Positions 37,936-47,461 of a stretch of DNA of 64,000 nt are shown one piece after another. The number at the start of each line of letters is the position of its first letter. Position 1 is the first letter of the stretch. Origin of the DNA: Calycina herbarum (lineage: Eukaryota; Ascomycota; Leotiomycetes; Helotiales; Pezizellaceae); assembly GCA_001414485.1 (NCBI GenBank), contig LLEY01000024.1:464245-528244 (forward strand). The letters are read 5' to 3'. The translations under genes and the position numbers were made by a program. Below the pieces are notes generated by a model. That model saw only the letters and a list, made by a program, of their open reading frames with translations. It was not told the DNA's origin and made no database searches.

Positions 37936-38212
37936 TGTTGAACATGGCTTGGTGGAAATGACAATAAGAAAGGTAACTCCTATCTCCAAGCATGAACCAG
38001 AATCACAGGCAATTATTTCTAAGGTTCAAATATGCAAGACCAGCTTCCAGCGTTGAAACTTGGCCGATCTGAGAATCTAATACTTTGTGTTTAGCTTCGA
38101 GTTTCTACTTCTCACCAAGCACCTTTGTCTTTGGTCTTGAGGAGCTGAGATTCGGCGTTCTCAAAGTAATACATGTTCTGCCGTGAAAATCTACAAAAGG
38201 AACTATAGAGTC

Positions 38213-38224
38213 TTCCAGAATTTC
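38213..38224. promoter_or_regulatory. TTCCAGAATTTC palindrome before copy B (HSE-like)
   Basis: TTC-nn-GAA-nn-TTC matches a heat-shock-element layout and lies about 95 bp before the ATG of copy B. Similar TTCYRGAA sites precede copies C (38759-38766), D (42252-42259) and E (43230-43237, 43252-43259, 43330-43337). Confidence 0.4.
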
Positions 38225-38315
38225 AGTAACTTATCGTACCAACCTCCTTTCTTTCACCGGCCGCTATCCAAACCACCTCCCAGGAAAGCTCTCGAAACGC
38301 AATTGAACAATCAAA

Positions 38316-38636
38316 ATGCGCAAAAAGGCAGAGAAAATGAAAGGGATAGCCAAAGCACCCTTCAGATTGATGAAGAAAGGGCTCGAGGCCATCGCGGGAC
38401 CAGTTGTAAGATTCCCCTTTGTCCACTATTAATTTTGGGTGATACTGACTCTATTCTATTAGAAGCCAATGTATAGCAAGCGAGCTTACGTTGAATGGAA
38501 CCAAATTTCTGTCAGGGTGCTTTCATCAGAAAAAAGGGGAAGAAAATGGCATTATACAGTGCAAGCATTTCCTTGTCACGGAGGGAAAGTGTACCGGAAT
38601 TTGAAGGAAGAAAGTCTGAGCATTATCGTTGTTTGA
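38316..38636 (+). CDS. Orphan small-protein family, copy B
   Basis: Two exons, 38316-38405 and 38463-38636, 87 residues. The 57-bp intron is GTAAGA...TTAG with a TACTGAC branch site, phase 0. Exon 1 is MRKKAEKMKGIAKAPFRLMK then KGLEAIAGPV, a cationic amphipathic helix. Exon 2 contains YVEWNQISVRVLSSEKRGRK, then WHYTVQAFPCHGGKVYRNLK. Copies A and C align with it over both exons and across the intron. The shared core is [VI]xSxxKxGxKW-[HVY]-[YH]-T followed by GG. It is the cleanest of the five copies. Function unknown; no membrane span or signal peptide. Confidence 0.68.
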
Positions 38637-38758
38637 TAGAACGGAATGTGTGTTCTCGAAGGAGTTGTGATTCGCACCCTTACCTTCGGGTATTCACAAT
38701 TACACATAAATTCCATGTCTTTGATTCTTCCATTGCTCCGCAGAATTAATTCCGAGTC

Positions 38759-38766
38759 TTCTGGAA
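38759..38766. promoter_or_regulatory. TTCTGGAA palindrome before copy C
   Basis: It is embedded in GAGTCTTCTGGAATTATC, which resembles GAGTCTTCCAGAATTTC before copy B, so part of the promoter was duplicated with the gene. It lies about 140 bp before the first ATG of copy C. Confidence 0.4.
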
Positions 38767-38896
38767 TTATCATGGCTTGCAATACTCCAAGATAAAACTC
38801 CTCTCCTCCTTCATCCAAGCCCCAATCTGAAAAATAACCCGAGAAAACACAAAAATAGCAAAATTAAAAGACATAGCCAAAGCACCATTCAGGGTG

Positions 38897-39181
38897 ATGA
38901 GAAAAGGGGTGAAGGCTATTGTAGAACAATTTGTTAGTGAAGCTATGTTACATCGGAACTTGCTGATGCTGACTCTATTTCAGAAGGCATTGTATGCCGT
39001 GGGAACTCACGTTGTGTATCATGATATGGATATGGAGGTAATTTCACGAAGAAAGAAGGGACTGAAATGGTACTACACATTGAGATCGGGAGGAATAGAA
39101 CGAGTGGCGGAGCAAATGGATATAGAAGGTGTTTTGCAGAAGGGAGGGGGCAGCGGCAGTGGTACGCTGGTGGACGATTGA
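38897..39181 (+). CDS. Orphan small-protein family, copy C (5' end unclear)
   Basis: Exon 1 ends at 38932 and exon 2 is 38984-39181. The 51-bp intron GTTAGT...TTTCAG (branch TGCTGAC) has no in-frame stop and can be read through. The family alignment extends upstream of 38897: KIAKLKDIAKAPFRVMRKGV corresponds to the start of copy B. However, the open frame, which begins after a TGA near 38838, has no ATG before 38897. Either this copy starts late, uses another exon, or has lost its ATG. Exon 2 reads KALYAVGTHVVYHDMDMEVI, then SRRKKGLKWYYTLRSGGIER, and ends in a Gly/Ser tail. Treat it as a probable gene with a doubtful start. Confidence 0.5.
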   Translation: MRKGVKAIVEQFVSEAMLHRNLLMLTLFQKALYAVGTHVVYHDMDMEVISRRKKGLKWYYTLRSGGIERVAEQMDIEGVLQKGGGSGSGTLVDD

Positions 39182-40525
39182 TTCTCACTTTACTATTTCG
39201 TATCTTCTTTGAACTGATGTATTAGTGAACATGGGAACATGTGTGTAATCTTGCGAACCAGATACTACTTTCCTTATGTTTAAAACTCAGGGAAACATAC
39301 TTCTTTGAAATTGATAGATACAGCGCTCCTGGATCTGGTATACTTTATTCACCAATTATAGACTTGACCAATTCTGTCCAGAAATGTCCTAGAATTCGCT
39401 ATACTCAGCCTCTTGACTTTGTTGAAATAACTCAAGTCTTTTGAAATGTCTAGGATATCTATATTAGATAAAAGTTACTTGGATGAGTATCTAATACTCT
39501 AACCTTCAAACATTCGAAACTTTAATTAATTAATTTAATTACTCTAGATACTCTCAAATAATACGATTGAATAGCTTGACTTACTAGACCTACCACTAAT
39601 ACTATAAAGTAGTAACGTAATTGGTCAATCCCACAACTAGTGCATAAAGCATACTAAATCGTGATTTACTTCAAACATAATTTCTATGTTGGGTTCTATT
39701 GTGTTACATCTGCGTCGGTTAAATTTCTTTCTTCTACTACTTCACTGTTTCACCAACACGCTAGAATACATTCTTTCGCTGGGTAGAAATGCTAATTTTG
39801 TTTCTCATATGACCTCTCTTCTTACAAGACTATCTCATTCCAAAAATAAACGTGCCTACCTTCTGGGAACATCACAGCCCATTTCAAATGGATACAGACT
39901 GGACCGAATCCCACAAGAGATCTCCAAATCATTTGAAATCTTCGAGAGAACGAGAATAACCACATAGCACAAACAGCCAAGATACTAATGGATAAAGTTT
40001 ACAGAGCTTGCTGTTTCATCACAGGAGTAACCTGAAAACCGAAGATCCCTCTGGTCTAGATAGAAGCTAACTGCAATATACCAGGAATCCCAATTCGAAC
40101 CATATGATGAAGTTTGGTACGCACCACCCAACTCAGCGCGGCGTTCAATGATGGTCGTCTCACTCACCAGAATAAATTGGAAGTGGTTCTATGTTTTGGA
40201 ACATCCGGACGGCATTGGGTCAGAAATGTGAGCGAAAAGCATTTAACTTTGCGCCGCATGTATGTTGCAGCTTAAACTTGGTAGAGATATCTTCTATGGA
40301 ATTTACAATATCAATTGCCTGAAGAAAGTTACTGAGGTAATTTCACGAGAAGAAAGGAGTTGGGGGGAGGGGGGTCATCGCTCTTGCTCGCACATCTTCC
40401 GTTTCGGTAAAAGAATGCTTCAATTCAATGGTAATCTCTCAGCGCTCTGTACTTTTATTAACTTCCATCATCATCTTCCAGCGTTTGATTTGATCGATCA
40501 CTACTAGTCGTTCATTCAATTTTCA
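39182..40525. other. Spacer with a duplicated segment and a possible family relic
   Basis: 39182-39290 resembles 47236-47345, and 40050-40130 resembles 48882-48960 (see findings). Near 40335-40370 the plus strand reads EVISREERSW, similar to EVISRRKKGLKW of copy C, which may be a sixth decayed family member. The minus strand at 40050-40130 reads YQTSSYGSNWDSWYIAV. I see no intact gene. Confidence 0.4.
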
Positions 40526-41726
40526 TTATTCTCGGCTCCAGAATCCCCCCAAGCATCCATCCATCCCACCCCACCTGACATACAAGTCTTCTGGAAGCAT
40601 CCTGGTCCCACCCACACTCTTCTCAAACACCAATTTATCTCCATGACTATCATACCTGATAACAGCCTTCCCACCACCTCCTCTCACCACACTAATAATA
40701 TTCTCCAGCAGTGCAGCCAAATTCATCAAATCACTCTGGTTATCCTCTTCCCAGTTTTTGATATGAGAAGCCACATCTTCGACAGCCACCTTACCAAAAG
40801 TTCCTTTGTAGTGGTAGGCTCGCATAAGCTGAGGAGTTTGAGACACCCAGAGCTGCGGTGCAACGTCTTTGAGGTCGAGAGGTCTGTGAGAAACGCGTGT
40901 TTTGATTTCGAGGGTTGATTTGAGTGGGACCAAATCGCCCTCCTTCCTGATTTGCGTCATCGAGCCGGGAATTGTAGTATTGAGAGCCTTTACTGGAGCC
41001 ACAGACAATAATTCGAACATGCTGGCAAGATTGTCACTACCTTGTGCTTGGCTGATCGAGGAATTACTCTTTGTGTGTCCGTCCGTTTCGTGACGAACAA
41101 TAAAGTTGAGGTTTCCAAAGCGATATGAAATGATTCTGTGATGTCCAGTACTTCCCTCGATTGTGTCTTTGGTGTATGCCTTCTCGAACTCATGACCATA
41201 GCCCTTGAATTCCGATGGTCCGATATCCTCGTAGGTCCGGGTCTCGTCTCGACAAAATATTGCCGTATTTTTCGTGACCTCAATAGTAATAGTGAACGTT
41301 TCGGATGCGACTCCACTATTGACGTACGAAAGAAGTTTGCGAATATTGTTGCGATCCGTCACCACATCAACAGATTGGATGTCATATGAAGGGTTGCTGA
41401 TGTACAACGCGCGAAATAATGGCTCAAGCGGACTTTCTGGATGGCGATACGCATTTTGGGCGATGTAAACACGACCTTGGTCCTTTGGTAGCCTTCGAGA
41501 ACCGGTTGGTGGACTCCAGCTAGATGGACTGCCTGGTACTGCAATTGTAGGTTTTCCTACAGGTACCTCAATCCAATTGTAGGAGGAGAGTTGTTTGACG
41601 TTGGTAACTGAAGCTGAGGAAGGAGTCTTGAGAGATTGGAGCTCAGATCGACAGATCTCGCCTATGTAGACGTCATGATTGAGTTTGCAGAAAGTGAGAC
41701 GTTGGGGAGTTTAAGATCGAGGACAT
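40526..41726 (-). CDS. Conserved fungal protein of the group often labelled geranylgeranyl pyrophosphate synthetase; start frameshifted
   Basis: The conserved frame runs from 41710 down to 40526, about 394 codons. It begins TPQRLTFCKLNHDVYIGEIC and continues with SSYNWIEVPVGKPTIAVPG, VYIAQNAYRHPESPLEPLFR, YDIQSVDVVTDRNNIRKLL and GHEFEKAYTKDTIEGSTGHH. I know this as a widespread Pezizomycotina family whose members carry the name geranylgeranyl pyrophosphate synthetase in databases. No DDxxD prenyl-transferase motif is present, so I do not accept that function. No ATG exists in this frame. A TAA lies just upstream (41711-41713), while an ATG at 41726 opens the neighbouring frame. Removing one A from the AAA run at 41712-41714 (minus strand) would join them, so there is a 1-base insertion or a homopolymer error. 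It lies between paralogues C and D on the other strand. Confidence 0.6.
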
Positions 41727-42368
41727 AAAATTATCTGAAGCGAAGTTCGAACTGAAAGAAATAGGGATGGGAACTGTGGGCTTTTGTTTGCTTTCTTTCT
41801 TTGTGTGGGGTGGTTACACTACTTCGGGCCAACGCATGCTTCTTGTCTAAATGACGAATAGAAGACCTTTATTCTTGAAAAATATCTCTAGCCATAGGCT
41901 GTTTTTCCGTGGAAAACTATGGAAACGGAAACTCGGTCAGAATGCTGGCGAACAAAATCCCACGCTTCGACGTAGGATTTCCTCGGTTGAGAATATGTTT
42001 GATGGGAAATATTGACTAAATTGACAGCCAAGTCCACGTTTTTTTCCGTCTGGTCTCTTTCTAGAAACCTTCACTCTTTTGTTTGGTCAACAAGCTTCTC
42101 TCGTGATAATGTCCCTCATTTCTATGTATTTCTCTATCCCTGCTAGCATAAAAATCTTCAAAGGATAACCCAAAACTCACTCTTTCGTCACCTGGCAGCA
42201 ATTAATACTCCCAATCCACCACTCGTTCCTTCCACCAACAGAATACAATTGTTCCAGAAGTATGTTTGCCACGTTTGAAAACCAAGCCCCAGTCTGAAGG
42301 CAAGCAAACTTGAAGAATGACAGCTTGACAACACGAAGGCCATCCCATTAGAAACACAAACCACAGCT
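41727..42368. promoter_or_regulatory. Divergent promoter region between the 41726 gene and copy D
   Basis: TTCnnGAA sites occur at 41872-41879 (TTCTTGAA), 42059-42066 (TTCTAGAA, followed by ACCTTC) and 42252-42259 (TTCCAGAA, about 110 bp before copy D). No coding frame was recognised. Confidence 0.4.
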
Positions 42369-42932
42369 ATGATCAACATTTTCGAAAAAATAACAAGTCT
42401 TTGCACCAAGGTCTGGAACTCCTTGAAAGCTGCCTTCAGCAGAAGGTTACCATTTCCAACCCAAGGTCAGCCATCAAGAACTCGAGAGCAAGGCCCTGTT
42501 GTTGATCCCCCCGCCGCCCCAGCCAATTCCCAGAGCAATAACAACACCCAAAATCCTGGCAATGAGCACAGTACACCAGTTGGTAGGTTTCACGCAGGGA
42601 CCGGGGAGCGATATCGCTAATGAAGAATCAGAAGTGAGACCCCCCCTCGTATTTACTTCAACACTCCTCTACACTTCGAATATTCCACAGAAATGCCACC
42701 CAGTTGATTTCGAATGCTGCTAACTACTGCATAGCAAGAAACTCCCCCCGCAAACCGAGAACGTCCCAGTGGAGCCCAAATTCGGTTCGCAAGTCCCGCA
42801 GATAGTGATCGACGCTTCGTCAGTTACAAATTTGAGACCGAAGGGTGGATACATACAGAAGAATATCTTTGTACTGGGGGGAGCAAAAGGGTTGCGAATC
42901 AAGATTTAAGGAGATCTCGATTGTGTGCTTGA
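42369..42932 (+). CDS. Orphan small-protein family, divergent copy D
   Basis: The model is exon 1 42369-42578 and exon 2 42735-42932, about 135 residues. The donor is uncertain: GTTGGT at 42579 is phase-correct, while GTAGGT at 42583 is a better site but breaks the frame. The acceptor ...TAACTACTGCATAG is good. Exon 1 is MINIFEKITSLCTKVWNSLK, then AAFSRRLPFPTQG and a Pro/Asn/Gln-rich stretch. Exon 2 includes RFASPADSDRRFVSYKFETE, then GWIHTEEYLCTGGSKRVANQ. The W-x-H-T...GG pattern matches copies A-C. Copy E is its closest relative: 56 bp before the ATG, both have TTGACAACACGAAG. Exon limits are approximate. Confidence 0.5.
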
Positions 42933-43440
42933 TCGAGGATTTGTTTTCTGGACCCGGCACAGAAAAGACTGTTATGGAGTAGACAGTTTTGCCAAAATAA
43001 AAAGCGTCGGAAACTCCCCCTAAATACAATTTTGCTCGCTTAAGCCATTTCTACTTCCCTTCGTTAAATATTCGTGGAATTCCCCGTAATCTTGATACCA
43101 CAGTGATGAAAATCATTCCCCTTGATTGGGCTTGCCAGAGATGAGGCGTAGAGTTCAAATACTGAAGGCTGATGATGGAAATTTGATCCAAGAGAAAGTA
43201 GATGAGAACCGTGATGTTTTTGTTGCTTCTTCTAGAAGTTTCGGGTGATACTTCTAGAACAGATAGGCCAAACCACGAGGACTCTTTCCAATTCTCCTTC
43301 GAGCCGTCACGAGTAAATCCTAGAACATCTTCCAGAAACACCTTCAGTCTACTTCCTGCTCCATATTTTATAAAACCCAAGTCCCGGAAACAACCTTTTG
43401 ACAACACGAAGACGACCTCATCACAACGCAAACCGCGGTC
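42933..43440. promoter_or_regulatory. Spacer and promoter of copy E with three TTCYRGAA sites
   Basis: TTCTAGAA at 43230-43237 (in CTTCTAGAAGTTTC, a three-unit heat-shock-element layout), TTCTAGAA at 43252-43259 and TTCCAGAA at 43330-43337. The last is 104 bp before the ATG. No gene in the spacer. Confidence 0.4.
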
Positions 43441-43962
43441 ATGGTCAACATAGTTGAGAAAATAGAAAATATTTGGAATGAGGGGTGTGTAGGGAGAAAG
43501 GTATTAATCTGGGGATCACTCTGGCACAGAGGTGATGGGTCAAATCAATAGATTCTGGTTGTATGGTAATTAACGTCTAAGGAAGGAAGAGGGAGTGCGT
43601 GGCACGCGAAGCTATCTACAGGTGTTCCTAGCGCCATAAGTCACGTGCGTATCCCACAACAGGGTGGAACGCCGTGAGAGAGCGTTTCAGAAGAGGGAGA
43701 CCAACTCCACCAACACCAGCAGCTCCCACTCCAAATGTAAGACTATCCTCGGATTTTCTACATACATTCACCGGAAGTTCGCTAAACAACTTCATAGCAG
43801 CAACCATATCCCGTCGGGACAAGTGTTTGGTGTGCAGATCCCGCAATTGGACTAAGGCGTGTTCGAGTGCAAATCGTTTCTTCTTCTGTGCAAAATGGGG
43901 TACTTTGGTACGGAGTGATAACTCTAGAAGGAAACGGTACCGAGTTGAGGCTCGATTTTTGA
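43441..43962 (+). CDS. Orphan small-protein family, divergent copy E (three exons or damaged)
   Basis: The model is exons 43441-43486, 43663-43736 and 43798-43962. The second intron (43737-43797) is well formed: GTAAGA donor, GCTAAAC branch, phase 0. The first (176 bp, donor GTGTAG) is weak and may be an insertion that broke exon 1. MVNIVEKIENI aligns with MINIFEKITSL of copy D, and WNAVRERFRRGRPTPPTP aligns with WNSLKAAFSRRLPFPTQ. The last exon reads QQPYPVGTSVWCADPAIGLR, then VQIVSSSVQNGVLWYGVITL and EGNGTELRLDF. That end is shorter than in copy D. Homology to D is clear; whether E is functional is open. Confidence 0.45.
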
Positions 43963-44959
43963 GACCCTAGCCATCGCTTTTAGGCTGATATGCGGGTTGA
44001 GAGAGAATGTGATATTGATTTCCGTGGGGAGAAACATACTGCTATGACATAGATAGTGTTTGCTGCGTGTGAAGAGACTCCTGAATTTAAGTCCCCTCGC
44101 CGGGTAGAAAAACCGGCAGACGCCTCCACATGTGGGCCATAATACCCCCCTTCTTTACTTCTCCTCGTTTTGTTTTCTTGAATGCACCCCTCGACTTCGA
44201 TGCATTACTGATAGCCCCCTTCCCCAGAACCAAGCCGGAAAAGTTGGAACACAAGAAATGAAACGAAGAGGCGTCTCCACTTCAAAAAGGAGGGTGTACC
44301 AATGCCACACTTTTTCAAAATGACCAACACGCCCTTAATTACCTCCTCCTTTCCTTTTCCCCAACCTTCCATTCCAAAGTAGTATCCAAGAAAACAATAA
44401 TTTGACGCCGCAAACGCGGCAGCGCACTGCGTGTAAGCGTCTGCCGTCTATTATGGGTGACATCGGGTTGGTAAGTAGGCCATGGAGTAGGATTATGATG
44501 GAGAAGTGACGCGTTGAAGACGTCTTTCGGTTGTTGATTGGGTGAGATGTGAAACAATTGGTGAGAGTGACGTTGTACTTGATGAGTGAGACGGGTGGGC
44601 TGCTTATGCTTGTCATATTTGCATGAACTCGTTGCCGGGTGGTTGAGTGCTGACTTTGAACTTTTTGGCTTTCTAGTCAGGTGCGGAGAGGACAATCGTA
44701 ATTATTTTGGCAAAGGCCCGTATCTTAGAAAAGCTGACTGGAAATAATTGTTGTTTACCTTTTTGGGATGAGATAGTGAAGACCAGCTGGAGACAAGATA
44801 GGGCTAGGGATCGAAGGGAAAGACAAGATCGGGTAGTATTTTTGTTGTATTTATTTTAATTACCCAGTGGACATGTTTAAATATCGTTCATGGTGATGTA
44901 GTATACAAAGTGAAGTTTAGAAAAGCTTGGTTAAAGTAGATTCTCCCTGCCGAAATCAA
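43963..44959. other. Intergenic region, nothing recognised
   Basis: Pieces of open frame on both strands lack similarity to anything I know. It separates copy E from the HET relic. Confidence 0.4.
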
Positions 44960-46560
44960 ATGAATGTAATGAAATATTCGTCGCATCCTTCTCCTTTCGT
45001 TCGATTAACAAAGTGACACGATGAATCGTTCAGAGCTTGTGGACAACTCTGCTGGATTGCTTCTGGGCAGTTCCGCTGAATAGTAGAACTTCTAAAGCAT
45101 TCTAGCAATACCCCCATTCTCCGATACTAGCCTACAGTTTGTTCCACCGGCTCAAGCATTAGGTAAAAGATACGCGACAATTCGCCATTCTCTGCCCCAA
45201 CTAGCAGATATACAGTTATTTCAGAATGATCAGATGGTTTGGATTCATCGTCGAATCTATACACTCTCTCGGAAATGCCGTCGCCAAGATCGGAGCTAGG
45301 AATAGTAGATGTCCTGAATGATTCGCAGAGGTTCGCATCGCACAGAGAGCGATCCAAACTTGATGGACACGAACTCATCTATAACAGCCATTCTCAAAAC
45401 GCTCCCCCCACGCACCGAGAAAACCACAGGCCTTTCCAACGAGGCTCATGACCAACTTGGTGCTCTGTACTTCTCAGGTGAACGACACTTTTTATCATTA
45501 GGCCTCGGTCGCGACCATAGAAGCTGTGTCTCTATATATTTTCTCCATAAATCTGCAAAATATTGATCACCCGTGTTGAATTTGACAAATTTTGCTATTC
45601 CTGATATGGCGGAAAGCTTATCACTTTCCTTGGTGAGGGAGGTTTCTGAATACCTCGATACTTCATTTTCCCAGAAGTATGGACAAGAGAAAGAGACACT
45701 CTTGATGGGTATAGACAAAACGTGATGTACCAATCCATGCAGCTGTGTTTCGGAAGCGTGAAGTTCGCGACACTCCCAAAAGAGCCGAGTTTCTCCAAAG
45801 TGTAAGGTCCGTTGAGAAAGTATTCTTTCTTGAATAACCCATCCTCTTCGACAGAGTGGCCCTGCCTCGACGTTATTGCGCCAGATCTTGGAATCCAAGA
45901 AACTGTATATTGAATTACCGATTTGAAGTTTTAGTTCTTTAGATTGTTGGCCCGGTATCCTGTCTCTGAAATAACCTCCCTGGCCGTTTTTCGAAGCAGT
46001 TGCGATAATGTTCAAAGTTGATCCACGATAAACGTCACACATGGTGACAGATTCTCTCAGCTACTAACAAGAAAAAAAAGTCAGTGAAGCTTAAAGGGGT
46101 GGTGATTTTCTGTAATTTGGCTAGGTTCGAAGTAGATAGAAACCTACATCGTCTGGGTCGTCTTGAATTATACAAAGTGCATCAATCCACAAGCATGAAA
46201 AACCAAGGCGCCTCGTAAAACTTATCGCATGTTGAAATGTCTTTGACAGCCACTCAAATGAAATATGCTGTATTATCCGTCGGTAATTACCTTTCTAAGT
46301 GTTGGAATTCCACAGGAACCCCAGCAGTGACTCAAGCGTCATATACTTCCACTGACACCAAAATCGGCTCCATTACGACAAGACGGATCTCATTGTTAGA
46401 AGAGCCTAGCTGGAGCAGCCGTGTGGGAAGTTTGCATACAATGGGACTCATCGAGGAAGAATGCAAGCCAACTTTTGGCAAGGAGCAAGTTCTCTTCCGA
46501 GTCCATGGCCGTCGTGAACGTGTGCATCCATGGGGACTGAATTTCTGCATGTTTTGAATT
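44960..46560 (-). pseudogene. Heterokaryon-incompatibility (HET) domain gene, multiply broken
   Basis: HET motifs appear in order on the minus strand but in changing frames. They are: AKSWLAFFLDESHCM; LPTRLLQLGSSNNEIRLV; LSHCWG; FEWLSKTFQHAISFTRRLGF; CLWIDALCIIQDDPDD; a 100-bp intron or gap; MCDVYRGSTLNIIATAS; PLCRRGWVIQERILSQRTLH; ESDKLSAISGIAKF; YRAPSWS; and a C-terminal LMLEPV. The frame changes just before LPTRL, at LSHCWG (one T missing) and between LRK and FEWL. APSWS is followed by TGA where Trp is expected, and further stops follow. HET proteins trigger death of fused incompatible cells; this copy cannot encode a full one. The 3' limit is approximate. It is a decayed member of a large, turnover-prone family. 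Confidence 0.8.
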
Positions 46561-47461
46561 AGGTAGGTTAACCAGGGCATATGGAAGTACTCGTGATCGG
46601 GATAGAACAAGAAAACCGTGCGCTTGAACATTACTTCACGATACCCATCTGCCCTACGCCACAACTGTGCAAAATATTTGCGTTGGCTAACATCCTGCAC
46701 AGCCGGGTGTCATAGGCAATTGAGTCTTTCAAGTCCTCATATGTTTGGTACGAGATTCTATCCTCAGAACCAACACCCAAAGTTTCCAAATACTCCGATT
46801 TCTCCAAAAGGGTCTAGCAGTCCTTGCATAAGCCCGAGAGCTTTACTATATCCTCTGGGGACTTCAGAGGCTAGTGGGCACCGCTAGGAGCTATTTCAGG
46901 GGCATCGCAACGAGCCGGAGACTGGTTGGTATAATTATCAGATTTGGTGTCCGGTATCTTCAAGGTAGACACAGAATGGAAATCAGGAGAACTGGTAAGG
47001 TAGGACATATGACGGATGAATATCTCTTTTTCTGGAAGTGGGATCGAGGTTGATGGGGTTACACTGCATACGCAGGCAAGCGACAAAAATAGCCTGTAGC
47101 CATGAATCGTTGAGATTTTACGGACGTAAAACTTCGATAAAACTGTGACCAGAGCCAAGAAGCCTGGAGGCTTCGATACAGAATTAATTAGCAGCTGATT
47201 GATCTTCTGAGGTTTTCGGTTGATACGTTGGTGGATGGTTGATTGCCACTTTACTGTTTCATATCTTCTTGGAGCTGATGTATTGAAGAACATAGGAACA
47301 TATAAGTGGTCTTGCGAATCAGATACTACTTTTCTTAAGCTCGCTGGATAAAACTTTTATGTTATTCTTCTATCCGACTAACAAGCGAGTCTCAGGGAAA
47401 GAAAAGACGGAGTTTCATTGTCTGGGTGTCTTCCAAAGTCAAGAAACAGATTGTTGACCGA
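46561..47461. other. Intergenic region with one arm of a segmental duplication
   Basis: 47220-47345 resembles 39165-39290, the stop region and 3' flank of copy C. No gene recognised. Confidence 0.45.

Noticed and set aside
42735..42906. Alternative reading of copy D exon 2 ending GAKGLRIKI
   Set aside because: The phase-0 frame aligns with copy E and with the W-x-[HY]-T...GG core of A-C, whereas this frame matches only E in a short run.
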